Source: DASYPP01 sp036006525 (lineage in GTDB: Bacteria > Gemmatimonadota > Gemmatimonadetes > Gemmatimonadales > GWC2-71-9). Taken from it: a stretch of DNA of 64,000 bases. The notes beneath the pieces are model-generated. The model saw nothing but the letters and a program-made list of their open reading frames with translations. It did not search any database and had not been told where the DNA came from. Of the stretch, positions 17,942 through 26,251 are shown piece by piece. The position numbers were made by a program, and so were the translations under genes. The stretch is from positions 1 through 64,000 of the forward strand of contig DASYPP010000069.1 in NCBI GenBank assembly GCA_036006525.1. Reading direction: 5' to 3'. Numbering within the stretch: position 1 is the first letter of the stretch; each line of letters opens with the position of its first letter.

Positions 17942-19021
17942 ATGATAGCCCTGTGTTACGGAACTCGTCCCCAGATCATCAAGGCGAGCATTCTGCGACG
18001 CGCATTGGAGAAGGCGGGCCCCCTGTTCACGGTAGACACCGGTCAGCACTATGACTTTGTGATGAACGGATTACTCTATCAGCAACTCGGCGTGTCTCCC
18101 CCCGATCATTTCCTCGAGGTTGGATCCGGAACCCACGCGCGGCAGACCGCGGCGATCCTGATCGGCATCGAAACTCTCGTCATCGAACGGCGGCCCGACG
18201 CCCTGGTGGTCATCGGGGACACCAACTCGACCCTGGGCTCCGGGCTGGCCGCGGCCAAGGCCGGAGTACCGGTCGTTCACGTCGAGGCTGGCCTCCGGGC
18301 CCAGGACGCCGGCATGGCCGAGGAGATCAATCGCCGGTTGGTTGATACCATCGCGGATCTCCTCTGTACTCCGTCGCGCGCTGTCACGGAGCGGGTTCGG
18401 GCCGCGCGCCCCGATGCCACGGTGGTGGACACCGGGGATGTCGCGCTGGACGTGCTCAAGGCCTGCCGGGACCGGTTGCCCGATGTGAGCTCCCTGATCC
18501 CGGAAAACCACGGCAAGGGCTACGTCTTCGCTACCCTGCACCGGGCGGAGTTGACGGCCGACCCGGCGGTGCTCAAGGATGTCGTCACTGCCCTGGGGAA
18601 CCAGGACTACCCGGTGCTGCTCGCGCTGCACCCGAGGACCCGTGCCGTCCTCGATGACCTGGGCGAGACCCGGACCCGGATCGGGCAACTATGGATCCGG
18701 GAGCCGGTCGGCTACCTCGAGAGCCTGGCGCTGATCGGCCGGGCGGCCGCGGTCGTGACCGATTCCGGCGGCGTCCAGCGCGAAGCTTACTGGTCCGGGG
18801 TGCCCTGTGTGACCATCCGGACCGAGACCGAGTGGCTCGAGACGATCGAGGCCGGCGCCAACGTGCTGGTGCCGCCGCGGGACGCGGTCGCCGGCCTGGC
18901 AGCCGCGCTCAACGGTCAATTGAAACGCTGGGCCCACGCGAGTTGGGACCGCGGCGCCTATGGACAAGGCAACGCCGGTGACAAGGTCACCCAGGCGATC
19001 ACCAGTTGGCTGGCTGATTAA
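17942..19021 (+). CDS. wecB: UDP-N-acetylglucosamine 2-epimerase (non-hydrolysing)
   Basis: The 359-residue product converts UDP-GlcNAc (or its uronate derivative) to the ManNAc form. Family features are the N-terminal YGTRPQIIK, GDTNST at about residues 99-104, HVEAGLRAQD, the catalytic-region HRAE and the UDP-binding TDSGGVQREAYWSGVP. Start ATG 17942 has AAGG four bases upstream of it. It opens a plus-strand operon with a glycosyltransferase (18 bp later) and the SLBB export gene. Alongside WbpB/E/D-like genes it may be the WbpI epimerase that acts on UDP-diacetamido-uronate; WecB and WbpI cannot be told apart by eye. Confidence 0.9.
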   Translation: MIALCYGTRPQIIKASILRRALEKAGPLFTVDTGQHYDFVMNGLLYQQLGVSPPDHFLEVGSGTHARQTAAILIGIETLVIERRPDALVVIGDTNSTLGSGLAAAKAGVPVVHVEAGLRAQDAGMAEEINRRLVDTIADLLCTPSRAVTERVRAARPDATVVDTGDVALDVLKACRDRLPDVSSLIPENHGKGYVFATLHRAELTADPAVLKDVVTALGNQDYPVLLALHPRTRAVLDDLGETRTRIGQLWIREPVGYLESLALIGRAAAVVTDSGGVQREAYWSGVPCVTIRTETEWLETIEAGANVLVPPRDAVAGLAAALNGQLKRWAHASWDRGAYGQGNAGDKVTQAITSWLAD

Positions 19022-19039
19022 CCAGATTTCCCCGGAGAT

Positions 19040-20146
19040 ATGCGCGCCGTCATCCTGTCTCGTACCTACATCAACCCGGCATACCGCGGCAAGCTCAGGG
19101 AGCTGGCCGGCATGGGCTGCGCCCTGGCCGTCGCCGTCCCCGAGCACTGGAACCAGCCGATTACCGGTACCTCGCTGACCGCGACCTGGGGTGACGATTC
19201 CGGAGTTCGCGTCGTGCCGGTCAAGGTGCGGACCCTCCCGGGCCGCCAGGGCACCGCGGTGTGGGATCGCTTCACGATTCGGAAACTGCTCCGTGATTTC
19301 CGGCCCGACATCCTTCACGTCGAGGAAGAACCCTGGACCCAGGCCGCCACCGTGGCGACCGCGCTGGCGGCGCGACTCCGCATTCCTTCCATCCTCTTCA
19401 GCGCGGAGTCGGTCAGCCGGGCGTACCCCTTGACTCAACGCTGGCGCCGCGCCCGCTCCCTGGGTCGCGCCCAGGGACTGATCGCGGCCAACCGGGTGGC
19501 CGCGTCCCTGCTCGCCCGGGCGAGTCCCAAGACTCCCACGACCACGATTCCCCAGCTCGGCGTCGGCATTCCCCGGATGCTGACCCCGGTGCCCCACCAG
19601 GGCTTCACCATCGGGTTCGTCGGCCGCCTGGTTCCCGAGAAGGGGCTCGACCTGTTGCTCCGCGCCTGCGTGCGCCTCCTCGGCCGCTGGGACCTCCTGG
19701 TCGTGGGCAGCGGACCCGCGCAGGAAGAACTCGAGTCCATGGCCGAGCGGCTCGGCATCGCTTCGCGGGTGACGTGGCTGGGAGCATTGCCGTCGGAAGA
19801 TCTTTCCATGATCTGGCCCCGGCTCGACTGCCTGGTCGCACCGGCGCGCACCACCCGGCAGTGGGTCGAGCCGCACGGTCGCGCGGTCATCGAAGCGATG
19901 GGCAATGGTGTGCCGGTGATCGGGAGTGATTCAGGAGCGCTGCCCGAGATCATCGGGCCCGCCGGCGTGGTGGTTAAGGAAGACGACGTACCGGCCCTTA
20001 CCGAGTCAATCACCCAGCTCATGGAATCCGCCCCGCACCGCTCGGCACTGGCCCAGGAGGGACGCCGCCGGGTGATGAGCGAGTTCGTGGACGCCGCGAT
20101 CGCTCAGAAGACCCGGGCTTTCTGGCAGAAGGTTCTGGGGGTATAA
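19040..20146 (+). CDS. Glycosyltransferase family 4 protein
   Basis: This 368-residue GT-B enzyme starts with MRAVILSRTYINPAYRGKLR and has a ribosome site GGAG just before its ATG. DILHVEEEPWT ends the acceptor domain's core, GFVGRLVPEKGLDLLLRA opens the donor domain, and the donor motif is EPHGRAVIEAMGNGVPVIGS with both glutamates present. The HVEEEPW motif is typical of the GT4 subgroup that follows a WecB-type epimerase in exopolysaccharide loci. It is co-transcribed with wecB and the export gene. Confidence 0.88.
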   Translation: MRAVILSRTYINPAYRGKLRELAGMGCALAVAVPEHWNQPITGTSLTATWGDDSGVRVVPVKVRTLPGRQGTAVWDRFTIRKLLRDFRPDILHVEEEPWTQAATVATALAARLRIPSILFSAESVSRAYPLTQRWRRARSLGRAQGLIAANRVAASLLARASPKTPTTTIPQLGVGIPRMLTPVPHQGFTIGFVGRLVPEKGLDLLLRACVRLLGRWDLLVVGSGPAQEELESMAERLGIASRVTWLGALPSEDLSMIWPRLDCLVAPARTTRQWVEPHGRAVIEAMGNGVPVIGSDSGALPEIIGPAGVVVKEDDVPALTESITQLMESAPHRSALAQEGRRRVMSEFVDAAIAQKTRAFWQKVLGV

Positions 20147-20208
20147 TCCCAATCCCGGCCGCGTGCCATCCCCCGCTCGGTGCACCCCGCGAGGACCTAG
20201 CAACGCCT

Positions 20209-22731
20209 ATGCTCGGACCCGTCGTACCCCGAGTTACCCGAATTATCTGGATCCTGCTGGTCGCCGGTCTTACCGCGCTGCCGCAGGTGCTGTCCGCCCA
20301 GCAGCCCAGCGCGGAACAAGCCAGGCAGATACTGCGAAACCGCCCCGACCTGGTGACCCAGCTGCGGCAGCGGATCGGGGCCAGCGGCCTCACCCCGGAC
20401 CAGATCCGCGCCCGGCTCCGCGCTGCGGGATACCCGGAGACCCTTCTCGATGATTACCTGAGCGGCGCCGATACTACCCGCGTGGTGACACCGAGCACCA
20501 ACGTGCTCGAGGCGGTCCGCCTGCTCGGCATCACCAGCAGCGAAGAGCTCGACTCGCTTACCGCGGAGTCGGGATTTGTCGACACGACCGGCGTGGATAC
20601 TCTCGATTTCGTGGCAATGGACTCGCTCACCCGGGACTCGGTGCGGAGGGGGCTCGTGCATCCGGGGCTCAAGCTGTTCGGCCTCGACGCGTTTCGGGGC
20701 CGGACCACCCAGTTCGAGCCGGCGCTGGCCGGGCCGGTAGACGCCAACTACCAGCTGGGGCCGGGTGATGTGCTGGTGCTGGTACTCAGTGGCGAGGTCG
20801 AGCTGGCCCATACCCTCGAGGTGAACCGGGAGGGCTGGATCTTCATCCCCCAGGTCGGCCAGCTCTATGTGGCCAACCTCACGCTCGGGCAGTTGGAGGA
20901 TCTGTTGTATTCCCGGCTGGGACGGGTGTATTCCGGAGTGCGGCGCGGCGCTAACGCGACGACCACGTTCAAAATCACGGTCGCCCGGCTCAGAAAAAAC
21001 CAGGTCTATGTCGTCGGAGAAGTAACGCGGCCGGGGTCCTACCAGGTTTCAGGCGCCGGCTCGGCGTTGACCGCGCTCTATGCGGCGGGCGGTCCCAATG
21101 ACCAGGCCGGATTGCGACGGATCTACATCCGCCGCGGTACGGCGATCGTGGATTCGCTCGATCTCTATGATTACTTCCTGCGGGGCGATACCCGCAGTGA
21201 CGTCCGGCTCCAGACCGGCGACGTGGTCTTCGTCCCGGTGCACGGCCCCCGCGTCGAGGTCACCGGCCAGGTGGTGCGGCCCGCGATCTACGAGATGGCG
21301 CCGGGCGAAACCCTGCGCGACCTGATCCAGGCCGCCGGCGGCTTCGAAGCCGACGCCCAGGGCCGCCGGGTACAGATCCACCGGATTCTCCCGGCCGATC
21401 GCCGCTCTCCCGGCTCTGCCGAACGTGTGGTGATCGACCTGGGCGCCGATCAGTTCGTCACCGCCACCGGTCCCGCGTTTCCATTGGTGGCGGGAGATTC
21501 GGTCGAGGTGTTCGGCGTGTCCAGCCGGGCTCGCGGGTTCGTGACGGTGCGAGGCAATGTCTGGATGTCCGGGACAGTCGGCTTCAGCCCCGGCATGCGG
21601 CTCAGCGACGCGGTGCGGCTGGCCGGCGGCCCCAAGCCGGACGTGTACCTGGGCCAGATCCTGGTCAGCCGGCTGCGCAGTGACAGCACCAGGATCCAGC
21701 TCCGCTCCGCATTCCGCGACTCGACCGGCGCCGTGAGCGAAGACCTGGCGCTGGAGGACGAGGACGAGATCCTGGTCTTCTCCCGCACCGACTTCCGCCC
21801 GGTTCGCTTCGTGTCCATCACCGGCGCGGTGCGCCGACCGGGTCGGCTGCCGTTTCGCGACGGGATGACGTTGCGCGACGCGGTCCTCATGGCCAACGGG
21901 GTGACCGAAGACGCCTGGCTCAAGGAAGCGGAGGTTGCCCGCTTGCCTGAGGACCGCGAGGGCGGCGTCGTCGCTACCACGATCCGGGTTCCGCTCGACT
22001 CGACCTACCTGTTCGAGCGCGATCGCGACTCGGCCTACCTCGGTCCTCCCGGCCTTCCGGCCCTGGCCGGCGGCGCCCCGACGGTCGAGCTCAAGGCCTA
22101 TGACAACGTCCTCATCCTGCGCCAACCGGACTGGGAGCTGCAGCGCACCGTCGTGATCCAGGGCCAGGTGCGCTATCCGGGCCGCTACGCCCTGCTGACC
22201 CGCACCGACCGGCTGCTCGACATGATCCATCGCGCCGGTGGCCTCACCAGCGAGGCGTACCCCACCGGCGTCCAGTTCTACCGTTCGCTGAATCGCGCCG
22301 GGCGGATCGGCGTGGACCTCCCGCGAATCATCCGGGATCCGAAGTACCGCGACAACCTGATCCTGGTGGGCGGCGACTCGGTCTTCATTCCCGAGTACAA
22401 CCCTGTCGTCCAGGTGGGAGGCGCGGTCAATTCCCCGGTGGCGATCTCCTATGCGCCGGGCCGCGACGCGGACTACTACGTCTACTCGGCGGGCGGATTC
22501 TCCAGCCGGGCCGACAAGGGCCGCACCTACGTGGTTCAGCCGAATGGCAAGGTTGAGAGTGTGAAACGCCGGTTCCTGCTTCCCGACTATCACCCCACCC
22601 CGCTCGCCGGCGCGTTCATCTTCGTACCCGAACGCGATCCAGCGGACAAGAAGGACTATGTGGCCATCGTCGGATCCGTCGCCCAGATCCTGGCCAGCCT
22701 CGTGGCCATCGTGGTCGTTCTCCGGCGATAA
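20209..22731 (+). CDS. SLBB-domain polysaccharide export protein
   Basis: This is an 840-residue exported protein. A signal peptide (about residues 1-30, hydrophobic core WILLVAGLTALPQVLSA) is followed by a helical region, then a Poly_export domain at about residues 180-275 beginning YQLGPGDVLVLVLSGEVELA, and at least five SLBB domains in series (recurring forms such as VYVVGEVTRPGSYQVSG, VEVTGQVVRPAIYEM, VSITGAVRRPGRLPF, VVIQGQVRYPGRYAL, VQVGGAVNSPVAISY). A final hydrophobic segment IVGSVAQILASLVAIVVVL ends the chain. Wza-type proteins have the same parts but are about half this length; the multi-SLBB form is known in several phyla. It forms the route for the polysaccharide across the periplasm and outer membrane. 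Confidence 0.9.
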   Translation: MLGPVVPRVTRIIWILLVAGLTALPQVLSAQQPSAEQARQILRNRPDLVTQLRQRIGASGLTPDQIRARLRAAGYPETLLDDYLSGADTTRVVTPSTNVLEAVRLLGITSSEELDSLTAESGFVDTTGVDTLDFVAMDSLTRDSVRRGLVHPGLKLFGLDAFRGRTTQFEPALAGPVDANYQLGPGDVLVLVLSGEVELAHTLEVNREGWIFIPQVGQLYVANLTLGQLEDLLYSRLGRVYSGVRRGANATTTFKITVARLRKNQVYVVGEVTRPGSYQVSGAGSALTALYAAGGPNDQAGLRRIYIRRGTAIVDSLDLYDYFLRGDTRSDVRLQTGDVVFVPVHGPRVEVTGQVVRPAIYEMAPGETLRDLIQAAGGFEADAQGRRVQIHRILPADRRSPGSAERVVIDLGADQFVTATGPAFPLVAGDSVEVFGVSSRARGFVTVRGNVWMSGTVGFSPGMRLSDAVRLAGGPKPDVYLGQILVSRLRSDSTRIQLRSAFRDSTGAVSEDLALEDEDEILVFSRTDFRPVRFVSITGAVRRPGRLPFRDGMTLRDAVLMANGVTEDAWLKEAEVARLPEDREGGVVATTIRVPLDSTYLFERDRDSAYLGPPGLPALAGGAPTVELKAYDNVLILRQPDWELQRTVVIQGQVRYPGRYALLTRTDRLLDMIHRAGGLTSEAYPTGVQFYRSLNRAGRIGVDLPRIIRDPKYRDNLILVGGDSVFIPEYNPVVQVGGAVNSPVAISYAPGRDADYYVYSAGGFSSRADKGRTYVVQPNGKVESVKRRFLLPDYHPTPLAGAFIFVPERDPADKKDYVAIVGSVAQILASLVAIVVVLRR

Positions 22732-22740
22732 CGAAGTGCG

Positions 22741-22870
22741 GAGTACGGGTGCAGAGTGCAGGGTGCAGAGTGCAGGGGAACCAGCTGCCAAGTGCAATGT
22801 GCAGGAAGACTCGGGCAGGGCACCCTGCACCCTGAACCTCGCACGCTTTTCACCCTGCACCCTGCACCTT
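22741..22870. repeat. Heptamer inverted-array element, unit GRGTGCA
   Basis: Units GGGTGCA, GAGTGCA, GGGTGCA, GAGTGCA run from 22747 to 22774. The inverted form (CACCCTGCACCCTG and TTTTCACCCTGCACCCTGCA) lies at about 22819-22834 and 22848-22867, giving two possible partners for the left array. The middle part has further partial units (AAGTGCAATGTGCAGG). It begins about 15 bases after the SLBB gene stop codon and precedes the isocitrate lyase-family gene. Confidence 0.88.
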
Positions 22871-22952
22871 CTTGACGGCGCATATCTTGTATGGTGGACC
22901 GTGCGCTTTCGCCTGTAGCCTGAACAGACCCCGAAACGATCAGGAAACACCA

Positions 22953-24080
22953 ATGGCCACGACGACCCGCCCCGGGACCGGTGTCAGTTACCCCGCGGCA
23001 GATATTGCAAAACTCTTCGCCCCGCCCGAATCGGAGCACCCCAGCGACAAGCTCCGGCGGTTGCTCAAGGAGGCGGCGGCGTCACGCGGGTACCTCCATA
23101 CCGCCGGGGCATACGACGCCTTTACCGCGGCCATCATGACCCGGGCCGGGTTCAAGACGTTGTACGGCAGCGGATGGCAGTTGGCCGCCACCAAGAGCAT
23201 GTTCCCCGACATCGGCGTTTACGCGTCGCACGACATGGTCAAGCTGGTCCACGAGCTGTGGATGGGGATCGAGGGCGCGCGCCACACCCACTTCTACGAC
23301 TCGGGCGGCAAAGACGTGCTCCAGGTCCCGCCGATGTTCGTGGACATGGAAGCGGGGTTCGGCGGACCGGGCCAGACCTTCTCCCTCGCCATCGAGTTGA
23401 TCCGCGCCCGGGCGGGCGGTGTCCACCTCGAGAACCAGGATCCAGCCGATCGCACCTGCGGCCACATCGTGAAGGTCGGCGCTCAGAAGCGCGCCAAGGT
23501 GCTGGTGCCGCGCAAGGCCTGGATCGGCAAGCTCAAGGCAATCAAGGCGGCGGCCCAGGTTACCGGGGTCGACGTGGTGATCATCGCCCGGACCGATTCG
23601 GTGGATGGCGCCATTCCCGGCCAGTCGGCCGGCGGGGTGCAGGGAGCTATCGAGGACGGATGGGAGGCGGCCGAGCTGGGCGTGGACGTCGTGTGGCCGG
23701 AGTTCAACAATACCGAGATCGATCAGCCCCAGGAATTCGCCGAGGGCATGCGGAAGTACTATCCGAAGCAGATGCTGGGATTCAACCTTTCGCCGTCCCT
23801 GTACTTTGGCCGGGCCAAGAAAGCCGGCACCATGATCAGCAACCAGCAGCTCGCTGACCTGGGCTTCGTGCTGCAGTTCTCTACCCTGTTTAACTTCAGG
23901 ACCGCGGGGATGGCGCTGGAGCGGGGACTGAAGAAGTTCGCGTCCGGCGGGCTCGATGCCCTGGCCGACCTGCAGAACGAGGAAGACGAGGCGAGCGGCG
24001 GCGCGCCCAGCACCAAGATGCACCAGAAGTTTGCGGGGATGGACCGCTGGCTCTTACTCGAGCAGCTCTTAAGCGAGTAA
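22953..24080 (+). CDS. aceA: Isocitrate lyase/PEP mutase family protein
   Basis: The product is 375 residues from the ATG at 22953, which has AGGAAA about seven bases upstream; a longer frame exists but begins in the repeat element. The fold is a PEP-mutase-type barrel. The substrate loop reads ENQDPADRTCGHIVKV, which keeps the CGH catalytic motif of isocitrate lyase, and KVLVPRKAW, IIARTDSVDG and FNLSPSLYFG follow in the same order as in true isocitrate lyase. The enzyme would split isocitrate to succinate and glyoxylate. No malate synthase is in the window. It is shorter than the E. coli enzyme, and the 2-methylisocitrate lyase family is the alternative. It stands alone between two heptamer elements. 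Confidence 0.8.
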   Translation: MATTTRPGTGVSYPAADIAKLFAPPESEHPSDKLRRLLKEAAASRGYLHTAGAYDAFTAAIMTRAGFKTLYGSGWQLAATKSMFPDIGVYASHDMVKLVHELWMGIEGARHTHFYDSGGKDVLQVPPMFVDMEAGFGGPGQTFSLAIELIRARAGGVHLENQDPADRTCGHIVKVGAQKRAKVLVPRKAWIGKLKAIKAAAQVTGVDVVIIARTDSVDGAIPGQSAGGVQGAIEDGWEAAELGVDVVWPEFNNTEIDQPQEFAEGMRKYYPKQMLGFNLSPSLYFGRAKKAGTMISNQQLADLGFVLQFSTLFNFRTAGMALERGLKKFASGGLDALADLQNEEDEASGGAPSTKMHQKFAGMDRWLLLEQLLSE

Positions 24081-24193
24081 GCAGTAAGAAGTGAGCTGTA
24101 AGCGGGATTTGGTCGCGGCCACCGATAAGGTTTTCGGCAACATTGCCAGCATCGGTCCTGCTTACTGCTTACTGCTTACCACTTACTGCTAAC
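24078..24193. repeat. Heptamer inverted-array element, unit GCAGTAA/GTAAGCA
   Basis: The left array (TAAGCAG, TAAGAAG, TGAGCTG, TAAGC) starts within the TAA stop of the isocitrate lyase-family gene. The right array (CCTGCTTACTGCTTACTGCT and on to 24193) ends on the TAG stop of hflX. Between them is a separate hairpin, ACCGAT (24121-24126) with ATCGGT (24151-24156), holding an inner GGCAA/TTGCC stem. The two genes converge, so both stop codons are contained in the element. Confidence 0.92.
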
Positions 24194-25424
24194 TGATTTC
24201 CACTCCCAGGTTCCGCAGCCGCTGGATTTCGCTGGGTTCCATCCGCACCTTCAGCTCGAACACCCCGTTCAGCTGTTCCCGGGACATCACTTCGCCGATC
24301 CGGTACAACTCGGCCAGCCGCGCGCCTTCTCCGATGGGAACCCGTACCGTCACCGCCGGGTGAGCCCGACGTTCCCGCTCCCGTAACCGCAGCTTCAGTT
24401 CGTCCAAACCGCCCGGCGTTATCGCGCTCGCGATCACCGCGTCGTCATAGAGTTCCCGGACCCGTGCCGCTACCGCCTCGGCATCCTCTACCGCATCCAT
24501 CTTATTGAAGACCAGCAGGGTCTCCCGCTCGCCCACGCCCAGCTCAGCCAGCACCTCCTGCACCACCGTCATCTGCTCTTCCCACTCCGGGTGGCTGGCA
24601 TCGATCACGTGCAGCAGGAGGTCGCCTTCCCGCACTTCCTCCAGGGTGGCGCGGAAACTCGCCACCAGGTGGTGGGGAAGCTTGCGAATGAACCCGACAG
24701 TATCGGTGACCCGCACCCGGACCCCTTCGCCCAGTTCAGTTTCGCGGGTGAGGGTGTCCAGGGTGGCGAACAGCCGATCCTCGACGAACACGTCGGATTG
24801 GGGTGACAGCGCCCGGAGAATGCTCGACTTGCCGGCATTGGTGTAGCCGACCAGGGCTACCGATAACAGCGGCTGCCGGCCGGAGCGCACCGTCTCCCGG
24901 TGCCGCTCGACATCCTTGAGCTTGCCGCGAAGCAGGCCGATCCGCCGCCGGATCATCCGGCGGTCGGTCTCCAGCTGGGTTTCACCGGGCCCCCGGAGAC
25001 CGATACCGCCGCGGATTCGCGACAAGTGGGTCCACATCCGGGTCAGCCGGGGGAGCATGTACTCCAGCTGGGCCAGCTCCACCTGCAGCTTCGCTTCGTG
25101 GCTGCGGGCCCGGGTCGAGAAGATGTCCAGGATGACTTCGGCCCGGTCCATCACCCGGACCTTGAGTTCCTTCTCCAGATTGGAGCCCTGCACCGGCGTC
25201 AACTCCTCGTCGAAGATGGCGAGGGTCGCGCTCGACTGGGCCAGCAGCGCCGCCAGCTCCTCGACCTTCCCTTCGCCGATCAGCGTGGCAGGACTGGGAG
25301 ATGCGATCTGCTGGGTGAGGGTTCCGACCACTTCCGCGCCGGCGGTGTCGACCAGCCGGCCCAATTCTTCGAGGTGCTCAAGCATGTGTGCCACGTCCGC
25401 CGACCCTTTGCGCGGCGCGGCCAC
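24189..25424 (-). CDS. hflX: GTPase HflX
   Basis: A 411-residue GTPase that binds the 50S ribosomal subunit and splits stalled ribosomes. The N-terminal HflX domain has TAGAEVVGTL, the linker has GIGLRGPGETQLETDRR, and the G domain has GYTNAGKSS (G1), DTVGFIRKLPHHLV (G3) and NKMD (G4). The listed GTG start removes the first strand of the domain: the frame continues upstream as PPVERAIL, which matches family N-termini, but there is no ATG, GTG or TTG there. The nearest possibility with a ribosome site is an ATC at 25475 (GAGG six bases before it). The 3' end overlaps a heptamer element. The region 25425-25738 contains this possible extension and the 8-bp array, and no other gene. Confidence 0.93.
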   Translation of the reverse strand: MAAPRKGSADVAHMLEHLEELGRLVDTAGAEVVGTLTQQIASPSPATLIGEGKVEELAALLAQSSATLAIFDEELTPVQGSNLEKELKVRVMDRAEVILDIFSTRARSHEAKLQVELAQLEYMLPRLTRMWTHLSRIRGGIGLRGPGETQLETDRRMIRRRIGLLRGKLKDVERHRETVRSGRQPLLSVALVGYTNAGKSSILRALSPQSDVFVEDRLFATLDTLTRETELGEGVRVRVTDTVGFIRKLPHHLVASFRATLEEVREGDLLLHVIDASHPEWEEQMTVVQEVLAELGVGERETLLVFNKMDAVEDAEAVAARVRELYDDAVIASAITPGGLDELKLRLRERERRAHPAVTVRVPIGEGARLAELYRIGEVMSREQLNGVFELKVRMEPSEIQRLRNLGVEIS

Positions 25425-25530
25425 CAGGATGGCGCGCTCGACCGGCGGCTGGACGGTGATTAACGAGCGAACGATGTCAGGCCTCGCTTTCCAGGCTGTG
25501 CATAAACATGATTTCGTATCAGGCTCAGGG

Positions 25531-25677
25531 GCGCTTTAACGCGAAGACGCGAAGACGCGAAGACGCGAAGACGCGAAGACGCGAAGACGCGAAGACGCGA
25601 AGACGCGAAGACGCGAAGACGCAAAGTAGAACATTGTTCATGATGTCCTGGCGTCTCTGCGCCTTTGCGTTGAGGCG
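25531..25677. repeat. ACGCGAAG octamer array with inverted distal arm
   Basis: Eleven tandem copies of ACGCGAAG occupy 25539-25626; the last reads ACGCAAAG and the others are identical. A single degenerate inverted arm (CTGGCGTCTCTGCGCCTTTG followed by CGTTGAGGCGC) at about 25649-25677 pairs with GCGCTTTAACGCGAAGACGC at the left edge. The perfection of the array points to recent copy-number change. It lies between the 5' ends of hflX and the end of the LEA14-like gene, both on the minus strand. Confidence 0.95.
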
Positions 25678-25738
25678 CACCGAAGCTCACGTCCACGGCA
25701 GTTCCGCCGCACCAGCTTACCAGACTCACCCCAACCGA

Positions 25739-26251
25739 CTAATGACTGGGGGTGGGCGCCGGCCGGTTGCCATTCACGGCCACCGTACCCGATCGCGTGA
25801 ACGGCACCAGCGAGGTGCCAAACGGGGTCTGCATGCTGGCCGTCCCCTTCAGCGTGTACTTGACGGTCCCATAATTCAGCGCCGAGCGGGCGGCTTCACC
25901 GACGCCGGCCCAGACGAAGCTGAGCGGGACCACCACGGTCACTGTCTGACCCTTGGGGAGGTTGAACGCGTCGTTGAAATCCACATCGCCAAAATGGGTG
26001 CTCTCCACGTCGAGCCCGAGCTGCAGCCGGGTGCCGCGGACATCGAAATTATTGGGATTGTTCACGTCCACGTACAGATCCACCGATCCGCCGAGAAGGC
26101 CGAGACTTCTCACCTGCACGCCCTGGAGCTGAATATCGGGCTCCTGGAACTTGGCCATGCCGAGGGAAGCACAGGCGCCCAGGATCGCCACCGCACCCGC
26201 CACCAGGAAGGCGCGCACCGGGTGCGCGCGGAACATTCGCATTGCGTTCAT
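25739..26251 (-). CDS. LEA14-like lipoprotein (LEA_2 domain)
   Basis: This 170-residue protein has a signal peptide ending in the lipobox ILGAC, so it is a probable lipoprotein of the outer or inner membrane. The mature part is a single LEA type 2 / water-stress-hypersensitive domain: DLYVDVNNPNNFDVRGTRLQ is the family's hallmark strand with the NPN motif. Such domains are immunoglobulin-like folds linked to desiccation tolerance in plants and archaea; in bacteria the role is unproven. Its start overlaps the rarA stop codon by four bases (ATGA), so it is translated from the rarA message. Confidence 0.82.
   Translation of the reverse strand: MNAMRMFRAHPVRAFLVAGAVAILGACASLGMAKFQEPDIQLQGVQVRSLGLLGGSVDLYVDVNNPNNFDVRGTRLQLGLDVESTHFGDVDFNDAFNLPKGQTVTVVVPLSFVWAGVGEAARSALNYGTVKYTLKGTASMQTPFGTSLVPFTRSGTVAVNGNRPAPTPSH

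Noticed and set aside
53..22731. Secondary-metabolite or antibiotic gene cluster
   Set aside because: No polyketide, peptide synthetase or terpene cyclase genes are present. The content is that of a surface polysaccharide.
25539..25626. CRISPR array
   Set aside because: Units are 8 bp and contiguous with no spacers, and there are no cas genes.
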